This document shows, piece after piece, positions 50,427 to 59,948 of a stretch of DNA of 64,000 nt; within the stretch, counting starts at the first letter, position 1, and every line of letters starts with the position of its first letter. The notes beneath the pieces were generated by a model. It saw nothing but the letters and a program-made list of their open reading frames with translations. It had not been told where the DNA came from and did not search any database. A program made the position numbers and the translations under genes. This DNA is from Tenericutes bacterium HGW-Tenericutes-1 (lineage in GTDB: Bacteria > Bacillota_I > Bacilli_A > Izemoplasmatales > Hujiaoplasmataceae), in NCBI GenBank assembly GCA_002839155.1, contig PGXM01000004.1, forward strand, positions 186,001 to 250,000, given 5' to 3'.

Positions 50427-51431
50427 ATGAACAAAGCCACGATTTATAATGTCGCATACGCAGCCAATGTCTCACTTGCTACGGTTTCTAGAACATTAAA
50501 TAATCCTCAAAAAGTGAAACCTGAAACACGTGAACGAGTATTGCGGGTTATTAAAGACCTTGGATATAAACCCAATGCTTTTGCAAAGGGTTTAGCAAGT
50601 AAGAAATCAACGACTGTCGCTGTTATTGTTCCTGACATGTCAAGAGCATCCGTTGCTGAAATGCTTAATGGTATTGCAGCTGAATCCCATAAATATTCTT
50701 ATTCCCTTCTCATCTTTGTGATGAAAGATGACAAAGTTGAAGAATCAGAAATGCTCAAAGAAGTTGTCGCTTCTCAAGTTGACGGCATTCTTTACTTAAA
50801 TGATGAAATCAATGAAAATCAATATACTATGTTAAACGTCATTCAAGATGAGTATAAAGTTCCAATCGTTTTAGCGAATACTTTATATCCTTATGACAAT
50901 AAACTTGTAACCGTATGTATTGATTACTTTAAAGCCGCTTATGAATTAACCACGCATTTGATTAATGAAGGCCGTAAAGATATTTATCTATTAACGACCG
51001 CTCGTAAATACATGGTTAATGATTTAAAAGAAGAAGGTTATCTCAAAGCAATCAAAGAAGCCAAATTATCGCCAAATATCGTTAGAACCAGTGGTGACAT
51101 TTCTGTTAACACGGTTCACTTCAATGAACTATTCAAAGAAAAGACTTTGGTTGATGGCGTTATTGCAGTTAGAGATTCCATCGCGGTATCTTTCATTAAT
51201 ACCATGATTGAAAAAGGAAAAAGAATTCCAGAAGATGTTAGTGTCTTCGGATTCCAAAATACGAAGTATGCTTCTTTATCTCGTCCAAAACTTTCTTGCG
51301 TTGATATTCCAGTTCAAGAAATCGGACAAAGAGCTATGTCTTTATTAAAACGTGAAATTGATGGCGAAGTCAATGAAATCAAATTCAACGTTTTACCACA
51401 TAGTATTATCAAACGTCAATCATCTAAATAA
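50427..51431 (+). CDS. ccpA: LacI-family regulator, CcpA homologue
   Basis: 334 residues from ATG 50427. N-terminal HTH TIYNVAYAANVSLATVSRTLNN and hinge ASKKSTTVAVIVPDMS are the CcpA type; the C-terminal LPHSIIKRQSSK closely resembles that of CcpA. Binds cre sites with HPr-Ser-P to mediate carbon catabolite control. Adjacent to tyrS. A cre-like site is found upstream of the GPH symporter at 36.05 kb. AAAGGA is 12 bases upstream, a little far; ATG 50406 is an alternative start. HPr-contact residues not checked in detail. Confidence 0.85.
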   Translation: MNKATIYNVAYAANVSLATVSRTLNNPQKVKPETRERVLRVIKDLGYKPNAFAKGLASKKSTTVAVIVPDMSRASVAEMLNGIAAESHKYSYSLLIFVMKDDKVEESEMLKEVVASQVDGILYLNDEINENQYTMLNVIQDEYKVPIVLANTLYPYDNKLVTVCIDYFKAAYELTTHLINEGRKDIYLLTTARKYMVNDLKEEGYLKAIKEAKLSPNIVRTSGDISVNTVHFNELFKEKTLVDGVIAVRDSIAVSFINTMIEKGKRIPEDVSVFGFQNTKYASLSRPKLSCVDIPVQEIGQRAMSLLKREIDGEVNEIKFNVLPHSIIKRQSSK

Positions 51432-51439
51432 AACGATGA

Positions 51440-51640
51440 ATAAGTTCAGTAGTTTTCTTGATGCGATTTATAGAGATTCGGTGGAAGGTGCAAACCGAAA
51501 CGATCATGAAAATGAAATACACTTACGAGTTTCTGCAATGCAGACGGTAAACCCGTTATCTTTCCAAGTGCGCGAAAGCGAACAAAGGTGGTACCACGGT
51601 TAAATTTAATCGTCCTTTAATTAGGGCGATTTTTATTTTT
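51440..51640 (+). promoter_or_regulatory. tyrosine T-box riboswitch
   Basis: Leader of tyrS. Seen: AGAGA-type box in TTTATAGAGATTCGGTGG, the likely specifier TAC in GAAATACACTTACG, and the T-box proper AAAGGTGGTACCACGG (51584-51599), followed by a terminator hairpin (AATCGTCCT/AGGGCGATT with T-tract). Uncharged tRNA-Tyr would pair with TAC and with the GGTG bulge to form the antiterminator and allow tyrS expression. Confidence 0.93.
51608..51640 (+). terminator. T-box regulated terminator
   Basis: AATCGTCCT / AGGGCGATT hairpin with T-tract, 34 bases before the tyrS ATG. Confidence 0.85.
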
Positions 51641-51673
51641 TTTATAAAACATTTTTAGAAAGAAGGAATAAAG

Positions 51674-52912
51674 ATGAATTTATTTGAAGATTTAAAATGG
51701 CGGGGATTAACCTACGCAATGACTGATCCCTCCATCGAAAAAGTATTGAATGAGGATCAAGTGACATTTTATCTAGGGGCTGATCCAACGGCAGATAGCT
51801 TGCATGTTGGACATTTATTAGCGTATTTAGTTGCTAAAAGATTAATGATTTTTGGACACAAACCCATTTTAGTCATTGGTGGTGGAACCGGATTGATTGG
51901 GGATCCAAGCTTTAAAAACACTGAAAGACAGTTATTAACCATCGAAACGTCACTAAAAAACGCGGCAGGAATTACAAAACAAGTCAAACATTTATTACCA
52001 AATGCTCAAGTAGTTAATAATTATGATTGGCTGTCATCACTGAACGCCATAGAGTTTTTAAGAGATATTGGTAAAAACTTTAACGTCTCATACATGATGA
52101 GTAAGGATTCGGTAAAATCAAGAATTGAAAATGGTATTTCATTTACCGAATTTTCATATCAAATTATCCAAGCCTGGGATTTTGAATACCTTTTTGGAAA
52201 ACACAATTGTGTAATGCAAATCGGAGGACAAGATCAATGGGGTAATATTACATCAGGACTCGAATTGATTCGTAAAGTCCATGGTTCAGAAGCCCAAGCT
52301 TATGGGTTTACTTTCCCATTGGTCACAAAAGCAGACGGAACCAAATTTGGAAAATCTGAATCCGGTGCTGTTTGGCTCGATAAGGATAAAACATCTCCTT
52401 ATGAATTTTATCAATATTGGATTAACACGGCAGATGATGATGTCATCATGCGTTTAAAACAATTCACATTTTTAACAAAAGAACAAATAGAAGAACTACA
52501 AAATGATTTACAACTTCATCCAGAACAAAGAAACCCTCAAAAGGCTTTAGCAAGAGAATTAACTGAATTAGTTCATGGCGAAGAAGCGTTAAAAGAGGCT
52601 GAACATATTACTCAAGCGTTATTCACAGGATCTTTAGAAGAATTAACGGTTGAAGAAATTCAAATGGGATTCAAAGATTTACTCGGATTTGAAACGTCAG
52701 TTGATGAACCTATCATCGAGTTACTCGTTAAAACCTTACTCGTTCAATCAAAACGTGAAGCAAGAGAATTGCTTCAAAGTGGCGCAATTTCCGTGAATGG
52801 AATGAAAGTCATAGATATGAATGAGTTAGTTAAAAAAGAAAATGCCATTGGAAAACAATACTCTGTTATTCGAAAAGGAAAAAAGAAATACGTATTAGTC
52901 AAACATTTATAA
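51674..52912 (+). CDS. tyrS: tyrosyl-tRNA synthetase
   Basis: 412 residues, class I. HIGH-type motif ADSLHVGHLL, KMSKS-type motif KFGKSESGAVW, and a C-terminal S4 domain (ESKREARELLQSG-like segment). Charges tRNA-Tyr with tyrosine. AAAGAAGGA precedes the start. Controlled by the T-box upstream. Confidence 0.96.
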   Translation: MNLFEDLKWRGLTYAMTDPSIEKVLNEDQVTFYLGADPTADSLHVGHLLAYLVAKRLMIFGHKPILVIGGGTGLIGDPSFKNTERQLLTIETSLKNAAGITKQVKHLLPNAQVVNNYDWLSSLNAIEFLRDIGKNFNVSYMMSKDSVKSRIENGISFTEFSYQIIQAWDFEYLFGKHNCVMQIGGQDQWGNITSGLELIRKVHGSEAQAYGFTFPLVTKADGTKFGKSESGAVWLDKDKTSPYEFYQYWINTADDDVIMRLKQFTFLTKEQIEELQNDLQLHPEQRNPQKALARELTELVHGEEALKEAEHITQALFTGSLEELTVEEIQMGFKDLLGFETSVDEPIIELLVKTLLVQSKREARELLQSGAISVNGMKVIDMNELVKKENAIGKQYSVIRKGKKKYVLVKHL

Positions 52913-52916
52913 AAAC

Positions 52917-52949
52917 AAAGAGGATTCCTTTTGGAAATCCTCTTTTTAA
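52917..52949. terminator. bidirectional terminator (tyrS / metal ATPase)
   Basis: AAAGAGGATT / AATCCTCTTT, with inner CC/GG pairs, A-rich on one side and T-rich on the other. Confidence 0.9.
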
Positions 52950-52951
52950 TT

Positions 52952-55090
52952 TTATTTAATCGTTGATACTTTTTGTTTTTCGATGAACTTCATATAAATG
53001 ATTCTTAATGCGTTTAATACACAAAGTAACGTAACACCAACATCAGCGAAGATAGAAAGCCACATAACCATCGAACCAAAGGCAGATAATACCAAGAAAG
53101 CCAGTTTAATTGTCATTGAAAATATGATATTTTGTGTCGCAATTGAACGTGTTTTTTTCGCAATATGGATCGCCTTTTCAAGTAGCCTCAAATCATCATT
53201 TACAATGATAATATCAGAAACTTCGATTGCTAAATCAGTAGCCGAGCCCATCGAGACACCAATGTCTGCGTTTTTAAGTAGTGGAGCGTCATTGATACCA
53301 TCTCCGACATACAAACTAATAGAATTTGTTCTGATTGCATTGAATTTTTCTAATTTTTGTTCTGGTAGTAATTCAGAATAATATTCAATTCCACCAAGTT
53401 TTAATGCGATATCTTTCGCTGAATCCTCGTTGTCCCCTGTTAACATCACCGTATCATAATTCTTAGTAAGTCGTCTTACAGTTTCCATAGAGGTTTCTTT
53501 AAGTTCATCTTTTACGATAACATAACCAATATATATTTTATCTTTTGCGATAAATGTATAAGAACCCACTGGCAATTTTGATTGATTAACTTCAACCCCG
53601 TTATTCGTTAAGAATCGTTTACTACCCGCGAGGATTTCATGGCCATTCAGTTCACCAGAAATACCATATCCAGGGATTTCTTTAACATTTTCAATATCAT
53701 AAATATCATCTTTATAATATTCTACGATAGCTTCAGCAATCGGGTGATTAGAGTATTTCTCAATTGAAGCGGCTAATTTTAGTGTTTCTTCATCGGTATA
53801 CTCTTTAACAAAAAAAGCACCATAAGTTAAAGTTCCGGTTTTATCCATTGCAATCGTTTTAACATCAGTTAATGTGTGTAAAAAAGTTGAACCTTTAAAT
53901 AAAATACCGTTTTTTGCTGCACTTCCAATACCAGCAAAATAAGATAATGGTACTGATAAAACCAATGAGCATGGACATGATATTACTAAGAAGATGGCTG
54001 CACGGTAAATATATCCAGTTGGAGTAGTAACATTGTTCGGTTCGAAAATTAAACCGAATATAACAAGTAAAGCTGCTAATAATACGACTATTGGGGTGTA
54101 TACCCTCGAAAACTGAGTAATAAACATTTCGGTTTTTGATTTGGCGTTCGTTGAATTTTCAATCAAATCGATAACTTTTGCCATCGTTGAATCTTGATAT
54201 TCTTTTTCGGCAGTCATTTGGATGACATCACCAACACAAATGTTGCCTGACATCACTTTTGTTCCAACTTCAGCATGTAATAGTTTTGATTCACCTGTTA
54301 AAGAAGAAGTGTTTAAACTTGTCGAACCTTGTGTGACAACACCATCAACTGGAATTCTTTCACCATTTTTGACAACAAGAACATCGCCAACTTTGATTTG
54401 CATTGGATCTTTAATTACAATTTTGTCATCGATTAATACGTTTGCATATTCTATTTTTATGCCCATTAAAGCCGTAATTTCATTTTTTGACCTTTGAACC
54501 GCCAATGTTTGTAAATGTTCACCGATGGAGTATAGGATAATAACAGCGATACTCTCTTCATATTTTCCTAAGAACATAGCAGCGAATGTCGCAATAATCA
54601 TTAACGTATTTTCATTAAAGAAATTAAATTTTTTGAAACTCTTAATGAGTAATTTTAACAATCTTGATACTAAGAAAACATATCCAACCCAGTACATGAC
54701 AAAAATAGCCCATACAGGTAAGACAAGTTCATAATTCGTATTAAATATCATATTAAAATATTGAGGAATTCGGTAGATAAAAAAGGTAATTGTGATGATT
54801 ATCATACCAATCAGAACATAAAAATATTCACGTAAAAAACTGGGTTTTTTTTCAGCTTTACCCGTTCCATAATAATGAGTATCAATATTATCTTCAAGCA
54901 TATCAACGATGCTCTTTATTTCTTTTAAAGCTGTTTCTTCATTATAATCATCTTTAAAATCTACGAGTAATATCTGATTAGTATAGTTGAAACTTGCACT
55001 ATTAACATATGATAGACGACTTGTTCTTTTCTCAATCTTATTGATACAAGTCGAACAAGTCAAATTTTTCATGACTATTTTTCGAACCAT
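52952..55090 (-). CDS. heavy-metal P1B-type ATPase (Zn/Cd/Pb type)
   Basis: 712 residues from ATG 55090 (GGTGA six bases upstream). N-terminal HMA domain with CSTC, the membrane CPC motif in ISCPCSLVLSVPL, phosphorylation motif DKTGTLTYG, and the hinge GDGINDAPLLKNADIGVSM. The CPC pattern with a single HMA is the CadA/ZntA or CopA group; SxPLS after CPC is closer to the Zn/Cd group. Exports metal from the cytoplasm. Nothing else in an operon. Metal not certain. Confidence 0.92.
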   Translation of the reverse strand: MVRKIVMKNLTCSTCINKIEKRTSRLSYVNSASFNYTNQILLVDFKDDYNEETALKEIKSIVDMLEDNIDTHYYGTGKAEKKPSFLREYFYVLIGMIIITITFFIYRIPQYFNMIFNTNYELVLPVWAIFVMYWVGYVFLVSRLLKLLIKSFKKFNFFNENTLMIIATFAAMFLGKYEESIAVIILYSIGEHLQTLAVQRSKNEITALMGIKIEYANVLIDDKIVIKDPMQIKVGDVLVVKNGERIPVDGVVTQGSTSLNTSSLTGESKLLHAEVGTKVMSGNICVGDVIQMTAEKEYQDSTMAKVIDLIENSTNAKSKTEMFITQFSRVYTPIVVLLAALLVIFGLIFEPNNVTTPTGYIYRAAIFLVISCPCSLVLSVPLSYFAGIGSAAKNGILFKGSTFLHTLTDVKTIAMDKTGTLTYGAFFVKEYTDEETLKLAASIEKYSNHPIAEAIVEYYKDDIYDIENVKEIPGYGISGELNGHEILAGSKRFLTNNGVEVNQSKLPVGSYTFIAKDKIYIGYVIVKDELKETSMETVRRLTKNYDTVMLTGDNEDSAKDIALKLGGIEYYSELLPEQKLEKFNAIRTNSISLYVGDGINDAPLLKNADIGVSMGSATDLAIEVSDIIIVNDDLRLLEKAIHIAKKTRSIATQNIIFSMTIKLAFLVLSAFGSMVMWLSIFADVGVTLLCVLNALRIIYMKFIEKQKVSTIK

Positions 55091-55137
55091 CGATTTCACC
55101 CATTATATAGTAAAATCCCTACCTCGGTAAAGGATAC

Positions 55138-55186
55138 TTATAGTTATACTATAATACAATTATACTAAGTATTTGATTTTTGTCAA
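55138..55186 (-). promoter_or_regulatory. promoter and dyad operator of metal ATPase gene
   Basis: Minus strand TTGACA (55181-55186) and TATAAT (55159-55164) with 16-base spacing. Immediately downstream is a perfect 7-bp inverted repeat TTATAGT-ATA-ACTATAA (55138-55154), a position fitting repression by a metal-sensing regulator. Confidence 0.6.
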
Positions 55187-55288
55187 TTTTATCTCGAAAT
55201 AACGAGATTTTTTTATTATATTTAACATGTCATCATCTTTGCAAAATAAGCCATTTGTGGTAAAATTATATAGAATGGAGTGACTACT

Positions 55289-56641
55289 ATGGATTGGAAA
55301 AAAATAGCAGAAACATATCGTAATGAATTTATTGAAAAAACACAAGTATTATTAAGAATTCCGACGTTACTTGAAACTTATGATCCGGAGAATTTAGAAG
55401 CACCTTTTGGTAATCCTATTCGTCAAGCATTAGATTGGTTTTTATACATGGGAGAAGCCGATGGTTTTAAAATAAAAAATATCGATAACTATGCTGGCCA
55501 CCTTGAAATGGGTTCTGGCAAAGAAGTATTAGGCATTTTAGGGCATTTAGACGTCGTTCCGACCGGAGGAAAATGGAATTATCCTCCTTTTGGCGCAACC
55601 CTTGAAGATGGAAAAATTTATGCTCGTGGCGCAATGGATGATAAGGGCCCTTCAATGGCTGCGTATATTGCCATGAAAATGGTTAAAGATCAACACCTAA
55701 AATTGAATAAAAAAGTTCGTTTAATTCTTGGGTGTGATGAAGAATCTGGCATGAGGTGTATTCGTAGATATTTAGAAAAGGAACAAATGCCCGATATCGG
55801 TTTTGCTCCAGACGCCGACTTTCCACTAATTTATGGCGAAAAAGGGAATTTAAGCTGGGATATCGTAGGTCAAGAAAATGACGATTTAATCACGAGTATT
55901 CATGCTGGTGAAAGATATAACGTTGTTCCCGATGAATGTGTAGCGATTCTAAAAAAAGATGTCAAAGAAGCATTTAATGCCTATATAGAAGCACACCAAT
56001 ATCAAGGTAAAGTTGAAGGAAATAAATACACCATTTATGGTAAAAATTCTCATGCTGCTTGGCCTTATAATGGCGTTAATGCCATATTCCTCATGGCTGA
56101 ATTTTTAAAAGATCATACCACTTCTAAACTCATTGACTATTTATGTAAATATCAAACGCATGATTACTATGGGAAAAAACTAGGTATCGATCATTTTGAT
56201 CCTGAAATGAAAGAATTGACCATCAATCTTGCGATTATCAATTATGAAAACAATGAATTTAAAGTTGGGGTTAACATTCGTTATCCTAAAGGGTTTGATT
56301 TTGATCAACAGACGGCTAAAATTGAAAAATCAATTGTTTCTTATGGGTTTAAATATGTCCCACATAAGAATTCAAAACCACATTACGTGAGTCCTGAAGA
56401 TCCACTTGTCAAGACATTATTAGCCGCTTATCAAAAATATTCAAATGACTACGAATCACCAATCGTTACAATTGGTGGCGGAACCTATGCTAGAACATTG
56501 AAAAAAGCCGTTGCTTTTGGCCCTAATCTTCCAAAAAATGAAGATTTAGCTCATCAACCAAATGAATATTTAGTCATTGATGAAATGATTATGGCCGCAG
56601 CGATTTACGCTGAAGCCATTGAAAAACTTTGTACGGAGTAG
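55289..56641 (+). CDS. pepV: M20 dipeptidase, PepV family
   Basis: 450 residues from ATG 55289 (GGAG eight bases upstream). PepV/Sapep layout: zinc ligand His in LGHLDVVPTGGKW, bridging Asp in ARGAMDDKGP, Glu pair in GCDEESGMRC, and IGGGTYAR near the end. Cleaves dipeptides including unusual beta-Ala or D-residue containing ones. Starts an operon with trmB and an M42 peptidase. Confidence 0.92.
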   Translation: MDWKKIAETYRNEFIEKTQVLLRIPTLLETYDPENLEAPFGNPIRQALDWFLYMGEADGFKIKNIDNYAGHLEMGSGKEVLGILGHLDVVPTGGKWNYPPFGATLEDGKIYARGAMDDKGPSMAAYIAMKMVKDQHLKLNKKVRLILGCDEESGMRCIRRYLEKEQMPDIGFAPDADFPLIYGEKGNLSWDIVGQENDDLITSIHAGERYNVVPDECVAILKKDVKEAFNAYIEAHQYQGKVEGNKYTIYGKNSHAAWPYNGVNAIFLMAEFLKDHTTSKLIDYLCKYQTHDYYGKKLGIDHFDPEMKELTINLAIINYENNEFKVGVNIRYPKGFDFDQQTAKIEKSIVSYGFKYVPHKNSKPHYVSPEDPLVKTLLAAYQKYSNDYESPIVTIGGGTYARTLKKAVAFGPNLPKNEDLAHQPNEYLVIDEMIMAAAIYAEAIEKLCTE

Positions 56642-56649
56642 TTTTTTAA

Positions 56650-57291
56650 ATGAGACTTAGAAAAGTTAAATATGCTCAAGATAAACTAAGAAGTTATCCT
56701 GAGCTAGTTTATATCGATCCGATTGAGAATAAAGGAAAATGGAATAGTATTTATTCAAATAACCGTCCCATTCACCTTGAAATTGGCATTGGAAAGGGTA
56801 AATTTCTTTTTGAATTAGCGAAATTACACCCAGAAATCAATTACTTAGGAATCGAAAAATATGATTCAGTTATCGTCAGAGCTTTAGAAAAATTATTGAT
56901 TGAACCGTTGCCGAACGTGAGATTAATCTACGTGGATGCTGAAAAATTACCTTTAATTTTTGAAAAGGGCGAAATATCTCATCTATATCTAAATTTTTCT
57001 GATCCATGGCCAAAAAAAGCCCATGCGAAAAGAAGATTGACAAGCCCGTTATTTCTTGCGAAATATCAATCAATAATCGCCACAAATTCAATTATTGAAT
57101 ACAAAACAGATAATTATGATTTTTTTGAATATACGATGATGACTTTAGTTCAAACAAATTCAACAATACTCAAAATAAGCTTGGACCTTCATAAGGAAAA
57201 AGATATCATGAATGTTGAAACTGAATTTGAGACAAAGTTTGTTGCCATGGGCAATCCAATATACTATATCCGCTTCCAAATAAAGGAGTAA
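56650..57291 (+). CDS. trmB: tRNA (guanine46-N7)-methyltransferase
   Basis: 213 residues. SAM-binding LEIGIGKGKFLFELA and substrate segment NFSDPWPKKAHAKRRLT are diagnostic. Modifies G46 in the variable loop of tRNAs. Nine bases after pepV and four before the M42 peptidase. Confidence 0.95.
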   Translation: MRLRKVKYAQDKLRSYPELVYIDPIENKGKWNSIYSNNRPIHLEIGIGKGKFLFELAKLHPEINYLGIEKYDSVIVRALEKLLIEPLPNVRLIYVDAEKLPLIFEKGEISHLYLNFSDPWPKKAHAKRRLTSPLFLAKYQSIIATNSIIEYKTDNYDFFEYTMMTLVQTNSTILKISLDLHKEKDIMNVETEFETKFVAMGNPIYYIRFQIKE

Positions 57292-57294
57292 AAA

Positions 57295-58362
57295 ATGCTA
57301 AAAGAACATTACCGAATATTAGTTGATTTACCAGGAGTATCAGCGCACGAAAAATACGTTCGCAAGTTTATGAAATCAGAGTTAGAAAAAGTTTCTGAAG
57401 TTGTCATTCAAGATAAACTAGGTTCAATTTTTGGCGTCATTAATCAACATAAAAACGGACCGAAAGTTATGATTGCTGGACATATGGATGAAGTAGGAGC
57501 GATGGTTGCTGGAATCACCGATAAAGGATTTATCAAAATGATTCCTATTGGATCGATTAATGCTCCCATTATGATGAGCGAGCATCTTAATATTGTGATC
57601 GATGACGGTTCATTTGTTCCAGGTGTTGTTGGCGCTAAACCCCCGCATTTATTACGTGATGGTGCATCGAAACAAGTCAGTGATTTTGATGATTTTGTCT
57701 TGGATATTGGGGCGGATTCAAAAGCTCATGTCGCTGAATTAGGCGTTAAAATTGGTCAACAAATCGTCTTTGAAAACAATTATAAAGTATCTAAAGATGG
57801 GAAAAAAATATTTTCTAAAGCTTGGGACGACCGTTTTGGTTGTGGAATGGCTCTAGATATTTTACAAACAGTTGATAAAGATAAAATCCCCTGTCAACTT
57901 TATGCAGGAGCCAATGTTCAAGAAGAAGTGGGGTTACGCGGTGCGGGAACATCTTCTTACATGGTTAAACCTGATTTATTTATCGCTGTTGATTGCAGCC
58001 CTTGTTCAGATACCTTTGAGGATTCGGATATCGGAGGCAAATTGGGTGGAGGATTCATGGTTCGTTTCTATGATCCTAACGCCATTATGCATCAAGGAAT
58101 GAAGCAATTCGTTGAAGAAACTGCAAAAGAGCATAATATCAAATTTCAATACTATAAATCCGGTGGCGGAACTGACGCTGCCAAAGTTCAATTATCAGAA
58201 GATGGTGTGTTAGTCTGCACGATTGGTATGCCATCAAGATATATCCATTCATCGACTTCAATGATTCACCTGGATGATTATGAAGCGGTCAAAGCGGTTA
58301 TATTAGCTATGTTAGAAAAAATCGACTTTAACAAGATTAACGAAATTAAAGCAAACGTTTAA
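57295..58362 (+). CDS. M42-family glutamyl/aminopeptidase
   Basis: 355 residues. Metal ligands in AGHMDEVGAMV, the binding Asp in KAWDDRFGCGMA, catalytic Glu in NVQEEVGLRGA, VDCSPC and HSSTSMIHLDD. Tetrahedral self-assembling aminopeptidases act on short peptides. Works with PepV in peptide use. AAAGGAG is before the start. Confidence 0.92.
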   Translation: MLKEHYRILVDLPGVSAHEKYVRKFMKSELEKVSEVVIQDKLGSIFGVINQHKNGPKVMIAGHMDEVGAMVAGITDKGFIKMIPIGSINAPIMMSEHLNIVIDDGSFVPGVVGAKPPHLLRDGASKQVSDFDDFVLDIGADSKAHVAELGVKIGQQIVFENNYKVSKDGKKIFSKAWDDRFGCGMALDILQTVDKDKIPCQLYAGANVQEEVGLRGAGTSSYMVKPDLFIAVDCSPCSDTFEDSDIGGKLGGGFMVRFYDPNAIMHQGMKQFVEETAKEHNIKFQYYKSGGGTDAAKVQLSEDGVLVCTIGMPSRYIHSSTSMIHLDDYEAVKAVILAMLEKIDFNKINEIKANV

Positions 58363-58384
58363 TCTGTTCAAAGAATACTTATGA

Positions 58385-58406
58385 GACCACAAAAGTGGCT
58401 TAAAAA
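58385..58406 (+). other. small hairpin between M42 peptidase and panT
   Basis: CCACAAAAGTGG with a few flanking pairs, followed by a short A-run and AAAGGAG. Probably a weak attenuator or structural element rather than a full terminator; the gap is only 53 bases. Confidence 0.3.
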
Positions 58407-58415
58407 GGAGAAGAA

Positions 58416-59120
58416 ATGAATACAAAAGAATTTTTTGGTAACAAAAGAAAAGTAAGAGAAATGACATTACTAGCCATGTTTATTGCTATCATCATCGTTA
58501 TGGGTTTTGTGCCTTATTTAGGGTATATAACGGTCGTTGGAACCAGTGTTACATTGATACATATACCCGTATTAATTGGTGCAGTTATCATGGGACGCAA
58601 AGGTGGAATTATCTTAGGATTAACTTTTGGATTGACTTCGTTTTTCCGCGCATTAACCAGCGTCGGACTCGATTATATCTTTATCTTTCCATGGGTATCT
58701 ATTTTACCAAGATTCATCTTTGGCTTAATTATATATGATGTATACCAATTCTTTTTAAAGTTATTTAAAGGTAGATTATTAGCAATGGTTGTCAGTTTTG
58801 GTCTTCTGACTTTAATTCACACTTTGATGGTTTTACCTTTAATGATTTCTGCATTTCCTTTAGCGCTAAATTTACCTTCTGTTAGCTCTGTCGTTGATTC
58901 AGGTGGCGAAGGTTTACTTGATTTTATGCGGGGTACAAGTTCGATAAGTACCATCATGACCATTATTCTCAGTGTATTAGTTTCTAATGGACTTATTGAA
59001 GCTGGTTTAGCAGCGTCAGTTGGCGCGGTAGTTGCTGATAGAATAATCGCAATCCTTAAAAAAGAAGAGAAAAAAGAAGAACTAGATGAAGGGGATGAGA
59101 CGATTGCTTCTATTGATTGA
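58416..59120 (+). CDS. panT: ECF transporter S component, pantothenate (PanT-like)
   Basis: 234 residues, six helices. Family text VTLIHIPVLIGAVIMGRKGG and GLTFGLTSFFRAL match the PanT group; the location before coaX strongly supports pantothenate as the substrate. The energizing subunits EcfA, EcfA' and EcfT are not in the window and are expected to be shared elsewhere. C-terminus is acidic and overlaps the coaX start by 17 bases. Confidence 0.82.
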   Translation: MNTKEFFGNKRKVREMTLLAMFIAIIIVMGFVPYLGYITVVGTSVTLIHIPVLIGAVIMGRKGGIILGLTFGLTSFFRALTSVGLDYIFIFPWVSILPRFIFGLIIYDVYQFFLKLFKGRLLAMVVSFGLLTLIHTLMVLPLMISAFPLALNLPSVSSVVDSGGEGLLDFMRGTSSISTIMTIILSVLVSNGLIEAGLAASVGAVVADRIIAILKKEEKKEELDEGDETIASID

Positions 59121-59868
59121 TATTGGAAACACAACCATAACAATTGGGTTATCAAATCAAAAAAAAATCGAGAAAATGTTTCGATTAAATACTGAAAAAA
59201 GTAAATCAAGTGATGAGTATGCTGTTACTTTAAATATAATGCTTAAGGATTTGAATATAAACCATATCATTATTTCTTCAGTTGTACCTGAACTAAATGA
59301 TGTTTTTCGTGAGTATTTTGTTAATTGGTATGATTTGACCCCTTTATTTTTAGGCCAAGGCGTTAAAACCGGAATTAGAATCAATTCAGATAATCCAAAA
59401 GAGGTTGGATCAGATCTCATTGCTAATGCTATCGGTGCTTCAGTTGCTTATGCTCCCACTTGTATAATCGTTGATTTGGGAACTGCGACGACGTTTACCT
59501 ATGTTGATAATCTTATGCTTAAAGGCGTCATCATTACCGCAGGCATTACAACTCAAAAGAACGCTTTAATTAGCAAAACTTCTTTATTACCTCAGGTAGA
59601 ACTTGAAATCCCTTCTAAATTACTTGGAACGAATACAGTTGACTGTATCAAATCAGGAATTGTTTATGGCCACGCTTCAATGATAGACGGAATGATTCGC
59701 CGTATTAAAAAGCAACTTGGAAACGATCTTCTTCCTGTTATTTTAACAGGAGGACATGCAAAGCTTTTATCTTCTTTACTAGAAGAAGTTGTTATCTTTG
59801 ATGAACGTTTACTTCTTAAAGGACTTCAAGAAGTATATCATCGTAATTTTCCTTCTGAAAACTTATAA
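59104..59868 (+). CDS. coaX: type III pantothenate kinase
   Basis: 254 residues from TTG 59104, with AAGGGG nine bases upstream and an N-terminus MLLLIDIGNT that fits CoaX. The ORF-track ATG (59086) and the inner ATG (59095) have no good site. Motifs: DIGNT (phosphate loop), GSDLIANAIGA and DLGTATTF. Phosphorylates pantothenate in the first step to CoA; needs monovalent cation. Ends at a weak hairpin terminator. Coupled to panT. Confidence 0.9.
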   Translation: MLLLIDIGNTTITIGLSNQKKIEKMFRLNTEKSKSSDEYAVTLNIMLKDLNINHIIISSVVPELNDVFREYFVNWYDLTPLFLGQGVKTGIRINSDNPKEVGSDLIANAIGASVAYAPTCIIVDLGTATTFTYVDNLMLKGVIITAGITTQKNALISKTSLLPQVELEIPSKLLGTNTVDCIKSGIVYGHASMIDGMIRRIKKQLGNDLLPVILTGGHAKLLSSLLEEVVIFDERLLLKGLQEVYHRNFPSENL

Positions 59869-59881
59869 TATAACAGAAAAG

Positions 59882-59908
59882 TGTACATCCTTCATGTGCA
59901 TTTTTTTT
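59882..59908 (+). terminator. terminator of panT-coaX
   Basis: TGTACAT / ATGTGCA with one G-U pair, loop CCTTC, followed by eight T. Confidence 0.75.
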
Positions 59909-59948
59909 CTAAGCATGTTACAATGAATATGAAAGTTGAGGTACCTGA

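Noticed and set aside
58816-59209. Minus-strand ORF over panT/coaX
   Set aside because: Composition mirrors the antisense of a membrane protein and an acidic tail; no start signal.
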